Below are positions 1-5,409 of a stretch of 6,421 nucleotides of DNA, one piece after another. Source of the DNA: Acetobacteraceae bacterium (GTDB lineage Bacteria > Pseudomonadota > Alphaproteobacteria > Acetobacterales > Acetobacteraceae); contig CANJOG010000120.1 in assembly GCA_947475475.1 (NCBI GenBank), positions 1-6,421 of the forward strand, written 5' to 3'. Below the pieces are notes generated by a model. It saw only the letters and a program-made list of their open reading frames with translations, had not been told where the DNA came from and searched no databases. The number at the start of each line of letters is the position of its first letter. Within the stretch, counting starts at the first letter, position 1. The position numbers and the translations under genes were made by a program.

Positions 1-37
1 CGACGCGCGCACCCGGCTTCATCAGACCCAGGCTCAT
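1..37 (-). CDS. 5' end of a gene translationally coupled to hyuB (possibly hyuA), cut by window edge
   Basis: On the minus strand an ATG at 37-35 overlaps the hyuB stop codon in an ATGA arrangement, the usual sign of translational coupling. Twelve codons are visible, reading MSLGLMKPGARV, before the window ends. This is too short for a family call. Two readings fit: a HyuA-type subunit, where a GARVGVDVGGTFTD-like ATPase start could follow, or a short-chain dehydrogenase, where a GARVAVTGG-like start could follow. HyuA is the commonest partner of HyuB, so it is the favoured inference, but nothing visible proves it. No strong separate ribosome-binding site precedes the ATG, which suits reinitiation after hyuB. 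Confidence 0.4.
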   Translation of the reverse strand, partial: MSLGLMKPGARV

Positions 38-1674
38 GCCGTCACCAGGCCGGAGGCGCGGTCACGTGCGCTGGCTGCCGGGTCACGCCGGGCCGGATCG
101 CCGACCCCACCGCTGCCCGAGAGGCGTCCGCGCAGCCGGTCGCCCTTGTTCAGCACGTAGCGGCCGGTGGCGGGGATAATCTCCCAGTCGCCGCCGGCGC
201 GGCGGATTTTCGCCTCTGCCAGCATACCGGGCGCGCCGCCATCGAGGCCGAGCGGGGCATGGGTATTGCGTTCCAGGCGGAGATTCACCTCGGTGCCGTC
301 GGCGAGGAATTCGTAGTCGCGGACGACGCCGGGCGCGCCCATGAACTCGCCGGCGCCGCCGGTATTGGGGGCGAGGCCGAATTCATGGATGCGGACGGGG
401 ATGGATTGTTCGATCACCTCGACCGGGATGTTGGCCGCGTTCATCAGCGGCGGCGACAGACCGGCCGCGCCATCGCCATCGGCGCGCGCCCCCCAGCCGG
501 AGAGCACGAGGTCGAGGAAGAGGAAGGGCTTGCCGTCCGGCCAGGTGCCGGAAATGAAGATGACGCCTGTGCCGCCGGGGGTGGCGATCACGCGCTCGGG
601 CATCAGCTTGGCCAGCGCGTTCATCGCCACGTCGCAGATACGGTACATGCTGGAGCCGCGCGAGGAGACGGCGGCGGGGAATTGCGCGTTGAGCAGGCTG
701 CCTTCGGGGGCGATGAAATCCAGGCAGCGATAGAACCCGTCATTGGCGGGAATATCCTCGGTCAGCACCGAGCGGGTGGCGAAGGCGATGACCGAGATCA
801 TGTCCGAATAGTTGCAGTTATTGCCGGCCATGAGCTGGGGGGCGGTGCCGGTATAGTCGAAATGCAGCCGGTCGCCCTTCTTGGTGACGGTGCAGACGAT
901 CTGCTGGGCAATCTCTGGGCGGCCATGGTCGAGGATGTCCTCGGCGCGGGCGGTGCCATCAGGCAGGGCGGCGATTGCCGCGCGGGTGGCGCGCTCGGTG
1001 GTGACCAGCAGCGTGTCGATGGCGCGCAGCAGCGCCTGTCCGCCCATCCGCTCGGCAAGGGCGAGGAATTGCCGCGCGCCGGTTTCCAGCCCGGCTTGCA
1101 CGGCGCGGATATCGCCCACCACGGTGACGGGCTGGCGCGAATTGGCCGCGATGATGTCGAGCACTGGTTGGTTCAGCAGGCCGTTTTTCACCAGCGGGAC
1201 GGGCGGGATGATCAGCCCCTCTTCGAAGATGCTGGTGGTCAGCACCGAGACGCCGCCGGGGAAGCGGCCGCCGACATCGATCATATGGCTGACGATGACG
1301 GAAAAACCGGCCGGCCCCTCATACCCGTCAATGAAGATCGGGCGGGCGAAGAAGAAATCCGGCAGATGCACGCCGCCTTTCCAGGGATGGTTGACCAGCC
1401 AGACATCGCCGGGCTCGAATTTCTCCACATGGGCGGTCAGCAATTGCATGAAGCGCGGAATGGCGCCGAGTTGCAGCGCCAGCGACAAACCCTGGGCGAC
1501 GACGCGGCCCTGTCCGTCACAAACCGCGGTGGAGAAATCCAGCATGTCGCGCACCACCGACGAATAGGCGGCGCGGACGTGGCTGATCGCCATTTCCTCG
1601 GCGATGGCGGAGAGCCCATGGCGGGCCACTTCCACATTGATGAAGTTGGACAGTTCCGATCCGGCCTGGTCCAT
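34..1674 (-). CDS. hyuB: Hydantoinase B / oxoprolinase family protein (HyuB-like)
   Basis: Predicted 546-residue subunit of an ATP-dependent cyclic-amide hydrolase (N-methylhydantoinase or 5-oxoprolinase type), which normally works with a HyuA ATPase subunit in the cytoplasm. Family signatures run the full length: RDMLDFSTAVCD near residues 42-53, VNHPWKGGVHLPD at 94-106 (family form NDPY.GG.HLPD), SRQPVTVVGDIRA at 179-191, HFDYTGTAPQ at 271-280, PEGSLLNAQFPAAV at 323-336, NTGGAGEFMGAPG at 437-449, and the glycine-rich tail with GDP..RDP at 526-532. The length matches stand-alone HyuB proteins. The start is supported by GAGGGGAG at 1688-1681, six bases upstream. It is the first gene of a minus-strand unit and overlaps the next gene by ATGA. 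The same family includes acetone and acetophenone carboxylase subunits, so the substrate cannot be read from sequence. Confidence 0.92.
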   Translation of the reverse strand: MDQAGSELSNFINVEVARHGLSAIAEEMAISHVRAAYSSVVRDMLDFSTAVCDGQGRVVAQGLSLALQLGAIPRFMQLLTAHVEKFEPGDVWLVNHPWKGGVHLPDFFFARPIFIDGYEGPAGFSVIVSHMIDVGGRFPGGVSVLTTSIFEEGLIIPPVPLVKNGLLNQPVLDIIAANSRQPVTVVGDIRAVQAGLETGARQFLALAERMGGQALLRAIDTLLVTTERATRAAIAALPDGTARAEDILDHGRPEIAQQIVCTVTKKGDRLHFDYTGTAPQLMAGNNCNYSDMISVIAFATRSVLTEDIPANDGFYRCLDFIAPEGSLLNAQFPAAVSSRGSSMYRICDVAMNALAKLMPERVIATPGGTGVIFISGTWPDGKPFLFLDLVLSGWGARADGDGAAGLSPPLMNAANIPVEVIEQSIPVRIHEFGLAPNTGGAGEFMGAPGVVRDYEFLADGTEVNLRLERNTHAPLGLDGGAPGMLAEAKIRRAGGDWEIIPATGRYVLNKGDRLRGRLSGSGGVGDPARRDPAASARDRASGLVTA

Positions 1675-1718
1675 CTGTAGCTCCCCTCGCAGGCCGGATT
1701 ATGCCCCCGGCGCGAAAT

Positions 1719-1731
1719 TTATGCGTATAAT
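1719..1731 (+). promoter_or_regulatory. Candidate -10 element overlapped by an imperfect palindrome in the divergent spacer
   Basis: A perfect TATAAT lies at 1726-1731, about 94 bases before the PPOX start codon. It overlaps TTATGCGTATAA at 1719-1730, which matches its own reverse complement at 10 of 12 positions. No good -35 hexamer is found 16-18 bases upstream (the region is a C-run), so an activator or a weak promoter would be needed. A dyad over a -10 box in a divergent spacer is a common operator layout, for example for GntR- or TetR-type repressors. No regulator gene is in the window, so assignment to any family is inference. Confidence 0.35.
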
Positions 1732-1811
1732 CTCGCACGCAAGAAGCCGGCATGGAAGGCCCCGCGGGATTGTGCGGATTGGCGCCTTTGTGCAGCCTGC
1801 CGGCGGTGAAT

Positions 1812-1818
1812 GAGAGGA
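1812..1818 (+). promoter_or_regulatory. Ribosome-binding site that fixes the PPOX start at 1825
   Basis: GAGAGGA ends six bases before the ATG at 1825. An earlier in-frame ATG at 1810 would place this purine run inside the coding sequence, and that ATG has no comparable site of its own. The start at 1825 is therefore preferred, removing five residues from the longest reading. Confidence 0.7.
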
Positions 1819-1824
1819 AACAAG

Positions 1825-2376
1825 ATGAGCAAAGTCACAGGCGCGGCCGATAATCCCTACGAGATGACTAAGCCGGAGCTGGACGCCTTTCTCGCCGAGA
1901 CGCGCTTTGCCTCGGTTTCCACACTCAGAAAGAGCGGCGCGCCCGTCGGCGTCGTGCTCGGCTATGAATGGGATGGCGAGAGCATTTTCCTCTCCATGCG
2001 CAGCACGCGCATGATCGTCAAACGCCTGGCGCGCGATCCGCGCATCTGCGTGACGATCTTCAGCAATGAGTATCCGCCGAAATGGGTAGTGATCCAGGGG
2101 ATCGCCGAAGTGGTGGAAGACCCCGGCTTTGAGCGGTCCAAGCGCAAGGCGCTGCGCTATCTGGCCGCCGAATCCCCGGCCATGACGCTGGAGGGCGGGC
2201 TCGATCTGGAGGAATACTGGAAGAACTATTTCGCCGTCGGCCGGGTCGCCTATCTGGTGCGCCCGACCAGTATCCTGACCGAGGACGGGGTGAAATGGGG
2301 CAATCATGAGGAGGTTGCCGGGGCGGGGATTTCCGACGCACAGGCAAGGGCGCGTGGTGAGCTTCTGGCCGATTAG
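1825..2376 (+). CDS. Pyridoxamine 5'-phosphate oxidase (PPOX)-family flavin-binding protein
   Basis: Predicted 183-residue soluble protein with a split-barrel FMN-binding fold, the PPOX/F420-dependent superfamily. A helix (residues 16-25) leads into the first strands RFASVSTLRKSGAPVGVVLGY (27-47, with the typical small-residue FASVST start), then IFLSMRSTRMIVKRLARDP (54-72), where the Ser/Arg/Lys residues usually contact the cofactor phosphate. These are followed by ICVTIFS (74-80), WVVIQGIAEVVED (87-99) and the late strand RVAYLVRPTSI (140-150). The length is normal for a single-domain member. Members bind FMN, F420, heme or biliverdin, so the reaction is not predictable; it is not the biosynthetic PdxH by motif or length. 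It is divergent from hyuB across a 150 bp spacer, which may mean shared control. A link between the two products is only suggested by position. Confidence 0.85.
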   Translation: MSKVTGAADNPYEMTKPELDAFLAETRFASVSTLRKSGAPVGVVLGYEWDGESIFLSMRSTRMIVKRLARDPRICVTIFSNEYPPKWVVIQGIAEVVEDPGFERSKRKALRYLAAESPAMTLEGGLDLEEYWKNYFAVGRVAYLVRPTSILTEDGVKWGNHEEVAGAGISDAQARARGELLAD

Positions 2377-2401
2377 GGGAGGGGCGTGGCGGGAATCACG
2401 C

Positions 2402-2480
2402 CAGATCAAAGGTATCGAAACCCTTTCTGCCGCGTCGACTCAGAGTCGCTGCGGTGCAGCAGTCGATTCCGGTTGATCTG
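2402..2480. repeat. Nested inverted repeats, potentially a structured RNA or protein-binding element
   Basis: CAGATCAA at 2402-2409 is perfectly complementary to TTGATCTG at 2473-2480 and encloses further dyads. These are AAAGG at 2408-2412 with CCTTT at 2422-2426; the exact dyad CGACTC-A-GAGTCG at 2436-2448; and GCTGC-GGT-GCAGC at 2448-2460. The last can extend by pairing TCGACT at 2435-2440 with AGTCGA at 2461-2466, leaving a 7-base bulge. The TCGACT core recurs at 2483-2488. The size and closing stem recall a tRNA, but no anticodon arm forms. On the plus strand it would be in the 3' untranslated region of the PPOX mRNA. Function is unknown. Confidence 0.45.
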
Positions 2481-2505
2481 ACTCGACTCCCGGGCTGAAA
2501 AATGC

Positions 2506-2520
2506 GAACAAATCACGAAC
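2506..2520. promoter_or_regulatory. Candidate LexA (SOS) box, GAAC-N7-GAAC
   Basis: GAACAAATCACGAAC is an exact match to the direct-repeat operator of alphaproteobacterial LexA (GTTC-N7-GTTC, read here on the other strand), with an AT-rich spacer as in known sites. Eight fixed bases would be expected by chance well under once in the intergenic DNA of this window. It is not close to a gene start: nrdA begins 260 bases downstream, with a terminator in between, and no minus-strand gene starts nearby. Its target is therefore unclear. Confidence 0.4.
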
Positions 2521-2544
2521 ATTGATGCGCCCCTCCTGTTGCAG

Positions 2545-2572
2545 CCCCGCCACACTGGCGCGGGTTCTTTTT
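2545..2572 (+). terminator. Rho-independent terminator, probably ending the PPOX transcript
   Basis: CCCCGCCA at 2545-2552 pairs with TGGCGCGGG at 2556-2564 around a three-base loop with one bulged C, giving eight mostly GC pairs. TTCTTTTT follows at 2565-2572. It is a good intrinsic terminator on the plus strand, about 170 bases past the PPOX stop. It separates that transcript, and any RNA started near the LexA-like box, from the nrdA promoter. The right arm can also pair with CCGCGCCAGTG at 2580-2590 (11 pairs). That partner is transcribed after the T-run, so classical antitermination is unlikely. Confidence 0.65.
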
Positions 2573-2654
2573 GGAGCGGCCGCGCCAGTGCCCGGCATTT
2601 CGCCATCGACTCGCTCTGGAGGCCGGCTGACGTGGTTTTGGAATTGCTGTCCAG

Positions 2655-2701
2655 CCCCCATCTTGTGTTGCATGAGGGGGCCTCTCCCCCATATCTTGTG
2701 G
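2655..2701 (+). promoter_or_regulatory. Two NrdR-type boxes upstream of nrdA
   Basis: CCCCCATATCTTGTGG at 2686-2701 fits the NrdR box (consensus acaCwAtATaTwGtgt) at its core: C at position 4, ATAT in the centre, TTGTG at the end. A second copy, CCCCCATCTTGTGT at 2655-2668, keeps both half-sites but lacks the central AT. The centres are 32 bases apart, about three helical turns, as is usual for paired NrdR sites. NrdR is the zinc-finger/ATP-cone repressor of ribonucleotide reductase genes. This supports repression of nrdA when dNTP pools are high. Confidence 0.7.
2668..2697 (+). promoter_or_regulatory. Candidate nrdA promoter overlapping the NrdR boxes
   Basis: TTGCAT at 2668-2673 and TATCTT at 2692-2697 are separated by 18 bases and resemble -35 and -10 elements (three and four of six consensus bases). 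The -10 lies inside the downstream NrdR box and the -35 abuts the upstream one, so NrdR binding would block polymerase. Transcription would start near 2704, leaving a leader of about 77 bases and making the in-frame ATG at 2709 an unlikely start. Confidence 0.4.
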
Positions 2702-2771
2702 CAGTCCGATGACGGTGCCCGGAGATCTTCTCCCCGGCGCGCCTTCTTGCGGGCCGATCGATGGGGGGTTC

Positions 2772-2776
2772 GAGGA
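2772..2776 (+). promoter_or_regulatory. Ribosome-binding site supporting the nrdA start at 2781
   Basis: GAGGA ends four bases before the ATG at 2781, a slightly short but usable spacing. The frame is open back to an ATG at 2709, but that codon has no purine-rich site, lies only about five bases from the expected transcription start, and adds residues that do not look like family sequence. An ATG at 2811 also lacks a site. Confidence 0.6.
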
Positions 2777-2780
2777 ACGC

Positions 2781-4667
2781 ATGGACCAGATGGAATTCGG
2801 CGATAACGCCATGCTCGATGCGGTGCAGCTGCCAGGGCATTTCCAGGTCCGGGTGGACCGTTCCCGTGACGCGCTGCTGACCGATTTTGGCCGGGCAACC
2901 CTCGATGACCGGTATCTTCTACCGGGCGAAGGTTACCAGGATCTTTTCGCCCGCGTCGCCTCGTACTACGGCGACAACATCCATCATGCCCAGCGCATCT
3001 ATGACTATATCAGCAAGCTCTGGTTCATGCCGGCCACCCCGGTGTTGTCCAATGGCGGCACCCAGCGCGGCCTGCCGATTTCCTGCTTCCTGAACGAGGC
3101 GTCGGACAGTCTCGATGGCATTGTCGGCCTGTGGAACGAGAATGTCTGGCTGGCGTCGAAGGGCGGCGGCATTGGCTCGTACTGGGGCAATCTGCGTTCG
3201 ATCGGCGAAAAAGTCGGCCAGAATGGCAAGACCTCCGGCGTCATCCCCTTTATCCGCGTGATGGACAGCCTGACGCTCGCCATCTCCCAGGGTAGCCTGC
3301 GCCGCGGCTCGGCCGCTGTGTATCTGCCGGTCTGGCATCCGGAAATCGAGGAATTCGTCGAAATCCGCCGCCCCACCGGCGGCGATCCGAACCGCAAGGC
3401 GCTCAACCTGCATCACGGCCTGCTGGTTTCGGACGCGTTCATGCGCGCCGTGCAGGCTGATGAGGAATGGGCGCTCGTCTCGCCCAAGGACGGCTCCGTG
3501 GTGCGCAAGATTTCCGCCCGCGCGCTGTGGGTCCGCATCCTCACCGCCCGTATCGAGACCGGCGAGCCGTACCTCGTCTTCTCCGACCATGTGAACAATG
3601 CGCGCCCCGAGCATCAGAAGCTCGCCGGCCTGGAAGTGAAGACCTCCAATCTCTGTTCTGAGATCACCCTGCCGACCGGCCGCGACCAGTATGGCCGCGA
3701 CCGCACCGCGGTGTGCTGCCTCTCCAGCGTCAATCTGGAAACCTGGGAGGAATGGAAGGATCACCCGACCTTCATCGAGGATGTGATGCGCTTCCTCGAC
3801 AATGTGCTCTCCGATTTCATCGAGCGCGCGCCGGCAGGCATGGAACGCGCGAAATATGCCGCCATGCGCGAGCGCTCGGTCGGCCTCGGCGTCATGGGCT
3901 TCCACTCCTTCCTGCAGGCACTCAGCGTTCCCTTCGAGAGTGTCATCGCCAAGGTGTGGAACCGCCGGATGTTCAAGCACATCCGCACCCAGGCCGATGC
4001 CGCCTCGCGCAAGCTGGCCGTCGAGCGCGGCCCCTGCCCGGATGCCGCCGATTACGGCATCATGGAGCGCTTCTCGAACAAGATGGCCATCGCGCCCACC
4101 GCCTCGATCTCGATCATCGCCGGCAATGCCAGCCCCGGCATCGAGCCGATCGCGGCTAATGTGTTCCTGCAAAAGACGCTCTCCGGCAGCTTCACCGTGC
4201 GCAACCGGCATCTGCAAATCCTGCTCGCTGAACGCGGCCAGGATAATGACGAAATCTGGTCGTCCATCACGCTCAGCAAAGGCAGCGTCCAGCACCTCGA
4301 CTTCCTCACCGATCAGGAAAAGGCTGTCTATAAGACCGCCTTCGAACTCGATCAGCGCTGGGTGGTCGAACACGCCGCTGACCGCACCGAATTCATCTGT
4401 CAGAGCCAGTCGGTGAACATTTTCCTGCCGGCCAACGTCAATAAGCGCGACCTGCATCAGATTCACATGATGGCGTGGAAGCGCGGCGTGAAGTCGCTCT
4501 ATTATTGCCGCAGCCTGTCGATCCAGCGCGCCGACAATGTCAGCGAAAAAGCCGTCCGGCCGAGCGAAATCCTGATGAATCCGCTGGCGAATGATGACCG
4601 CCAACTGCCCCTGGTCGCCGCCAGCGCCAACAGCACCAATTATGAAGAGTGCCTGGCCTGTCAGTAG
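2781..4667 (+). CDS. nrdA: Class I ribonucleoside-diphosphate reductase, catalytic alpha subunit
   Basis: Reduces ribonucleoside diphosphates to deoxyribonucleotides in the cytoplasm, in complex with the radical-bearing NrdB subunit. Predicted 628 residues, with all catalytic elements visible. Redox cysteine C102 lies in LPISCFLNE. N290, radical cysteine C292 and E294 lie in SNLCSEI. The second redox cysteine is C312 in AVCCLSS, and the radical-transfer pair Y574-Y575 is in SLYYCRS. The conserved PTASISIIAG loop begins near residue 439. The C-terminal shuttle pair C624/C627 is in the tail ECLACQ. The N-terminus enters the reductase fold directly (VDRSRDALLTDFGRATL at 25-41), so the usual ATP-cone activity domain is absent. 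The protein is therefore about 130 residues shorter than E. coli NrdA but fits the short alphaproteobacterial type. Control by NrdR is indicated by the upstream boxes. nrdB, often the next gene, is not found downstream in this window. Confidence 0.97.
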   Translation: MDQMEFGDNAMLDAVQLPGHFQVRVDRSRDALLTDFGRATLDDRYLLPGEGYQDLFARVASYYGDNIHHAQRIYDYISKLWFMPATPVLSNGGTQRGLPISCFLNEASDSLDGIVGLWNENVWLASKGGGIGSYWGNLRSIGEKVGQNGKTSGVIPFIRVMDSLTLAISQGSLRRGSAAVYLPVWHPEIEEFVEIRRPTGGDPNRKALNLHHGLLVSDAFMRAVQADEEWALVSPKDGSVVRKISARALWVRILTARIETGEPYLVFSDHVNNARPEHQKLAGLEVKTSNLCSEITLPTGRDQYGRDRTAVCCLSSVNLETWEEWKDHPTFIEDVMRFLDNVLSDFIERAPAGMERAKYAAMRERSVGLGVMGFHSFLQALSVPFESVIAKVWNRRMFKHIRTQADAASRKLAVERGPCPDAADYGIMERFSNKMAIAPTASISIIAGNASPGIEPIAANVFLQKTLSGSFTVRNRHLQILLAERGQDNDEIWSSITLSKGSVQHLDFLTDQEKAVYKTAFELDQRWVVEHAADRTEFICQSQSVNIFLPANVNKRDLHQIHMMAWKRGVKSLYYCRSLSIQRADNVSEKAVRPSEILMNPLANDDRQLPLVAASANSTNYEECLACQ

Positions 4668-4755
4668 GAAAGGCAAGGGCGCATGGATCGTCTTATACTG
4701 AACATGCGAGGCTGGGTGAGTGGTCGCGGAGATAGGATACCAGCTTGATGTGCTC

Positions 4756-4782
4756 GCGAGCGGATAGACGCAATCCGCTCGC
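4756..4782. repeat. Perfect 10-bp hairpin downstream of nrdA
   Basis: GCGAGCGGAT at 4756-4765 and ATCCGCTCGC at 4773-4782 are exact complements around the seven-base loop AGACGCA. It starts 88 bases after the nrdA stop. It could protect the 3' end of nrdA mRNA or help terminate it, but no T-run follows on either strand, so it is not a standard intrinsic terminator. It may also be a remnant of a dispersed palindromic repeat. Confidence 0.5.
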
Positions 4783-4912
4783 AAGTGGCGGCGGGGCTGC
4801 GAAATCGCTACTCTAGGCTACAATCTCGGCAAAATGGCGTCGAACCTGCGCTTAGACATTGAATTCGGCCCATAACGAGTTAACCGGCCATCTGCCTCGC
4901 CGCCTTGGTGTG

Positions 4913-4939
4913 CTGCACAAGAGTTGCTCTCGTGTGCAG
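4913..4939. repeat. 11-bp hairpin with one mismatch in the degraded region
   Basis: CTGCACAAGAG at 4913-4923 and CTCGTGTGCAG at 4929-4939 pair at ten of eleven positions around the loop TTGCT. No T-run follows. It lies in DNA without a recognisable gene. Possible origins are an old terminal inverted repeat, an attenuator of a lost gene, or a palindromic repeat copy. Confidence 0.4.
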
Positions 4940-5093
4940 GCTTTGCGTTAACGGTCGATGCCGGATTTGGCGCCGTTCGCCGAATCGCGGAGACTGGCGA
5001 AAAGCGGGCCCCACACATCATTCAGTCATCACGTCGATGGTGGTGATATTGTCGCCGCAGACGCGCAGACGCGCAGTCGCTCGTCCAGTCCCA

Positions 5094-5288
5094 TACCTTC
5101 CAGCCAGGCCATGGTTCGAAGGTATCGTCGAAAACGTCTGGCAGTTCATGCGCGAAACACGGTACTCCAACCGGGTCTTCGCCGCATACGATAACATCGT
5201 CGGCCATTTCTATTTCGATTAGGAAATTATCACAGATTAGCCATGGCGCATCATGCGAATCTGATTACGCGCGCAGACGCATCGGGTC
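5094..5288 (+). pseudogene. Relic of an IS630-family transposase, C-terminal part only
   Basis: One frame reads ENVWQFMRE at 5130-5156, YSNRVF at 5163-5180, then PWRIMRI at 5241-5261 and LRAQTHRV to 5288. This follows the C-terminal pattern of IS630-type DDE transposases (NPVENVWQFMRD..LSNRVF...DQPWRIMSIGLRDWAHRF), where the E of VENVW is the last catalytic acid. Three in-frame stops interrupt it: TAG at 5220 (where Trp is usual), TAG at 5238 (usual Gln) and TGA at 5262 (usual Gly). The preceding PELNP part is altered to WFEGI, and no earlier catalytic domain is recognisable. It is a non-functional fragment left by an old insertion between nrdA and the P450 gene. The family assignment rests on remembered motifs, not a database search. 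Confidence 0.75.
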
Positions 5289-5342
5289 TGTGCCGTGCAG
5301 GCGGTAGATGGCCAAGGTCCAACCCGCCAAGTGATTGCGACG

Positions 5343-5371
5343 TTGCCCACGCATACCACACCGGCCATACT
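5343..5371 (+). promoter_or_regulatory. Candidate promoter of the P450 gene
   Basis: TTGCCC at 5343-5348 and CATACT at 5366-5371, with a 17-base spacer, each match four of six consensus bases. The predicted start near 5378 would give a leader of about 32 bases to the ATG at 5410. It lies just downstream of the transposase relic, so the P450 gene appears to have its own transcription rather than reading from nrdA. Confidence 0.35.
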
Positions 5372-5409
5372 AGACCCGATCAAAAGGTTGGGGCCCGGGA
5401 GAAGGCGCT

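Larger units (their letters stand above)
2377..2780. other. 404 bp spacer between the PPOX gene and nrdA: no credible gene, dense in signals
   Basis: No reading frame here has a plausible start, RBS and protein-like content. The open frames on either strand look like chance frames of GC-rich DNA. In order the stretch holds a weak 6-bp hairpin without a T-run just after the PPOX stop (GGCGTG at 2383-2388, CACGCC at 2397-2402), nested inverted repeats at 2402-2480, a LexA-box-like repeat at 2506-2520, an intrinsic terminator at 2545-2572, an extra 11-bp inverted repeat (2553-2563 with 2580-2590), NrdR-type boxes at 2655-2701, and the nrdA leader. Confidence 0.6.
4668..5409. other. 742 bp without an intact gene between nrdA and the P450 gene
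   Basis: The stretch contains two strong hairpins (4756-4782 and 4913-4939), a short tandem repeat of CAGACGCG (2.4 copies, 5058-5076), a decayed IS630-type transposase end (5094-5288) and the P450 promoter/leader. From about 4790 to 5090 I recognise no protein homology in any frame. The composition is less GC-biased and stop codons are frequent, which suits degraded mobile DNA. A 21-codon frame at 4684-4746 with a weak AAGG upstream is not convincing as a gene. Confidence 0.6.

Noticed and set aside
259..1680. Long open frame (about 470 codons) on the plus strand
   Set aside because: It lies antisense to hyuB, which has full family motifs and a good RBS. The translation is rich in Gly, Ala, Asp and His without domain logic, as expected of a GC-rich antisense frame.
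1699..2409. Open frame on the minus strand across the PPOX gene
   Set aside because: Antisense to a recognisable PPOX protein; it also spans the divergent spacer and has no RBS.
2402..2480. tRNA gene on the minus strand
   Set aside because: The closing stem and a GGTTTCGATACC segment look like acceptor and T-arm parts, but no seven-base anticodon loop on a five-pair stem or proper D-arm can be formed.
2709..2780. Upstream start for nrdA adding 24 residues
   Set aside because: No RBS, only about five bases from the expected transcription start, and the added residues do not resemble the family.
2406..2898. Overlapping minus-strand frames across the spacer before nrdA
   Set aside because: Low-complexity Arg/Ser/Pro-rich translations that run over the terminator and NrdR boxes, with no RBS or family features.
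4684..4746. 21-codon frame after nrdA
   Set aside because: Weak RBS spacing, no similarity recognised and too short to support; most likely chance.
2919..4784. Long open frame (about 620 codons) on the minus strand
   Set aside because: It is the antisense shadow of nrdA, whose catalytic residues are all intact; no family resemblance or start signals.
5058..5076. Tandem CAGACGCG repeat, as a possible CRISPR or VNTR
   Set aside because: Only 2.4 copies of 8 bp without spacers; at most a small slippage repeat.
5093..5125. ATACCTTC / GAAGGTAT 8-bp inverted repeat within the transposase relic
   Set aside because: It lies inside the decayed coding remnant, where the family sequence is lost. It could be an excision scar, but nothing else supports a separate element.
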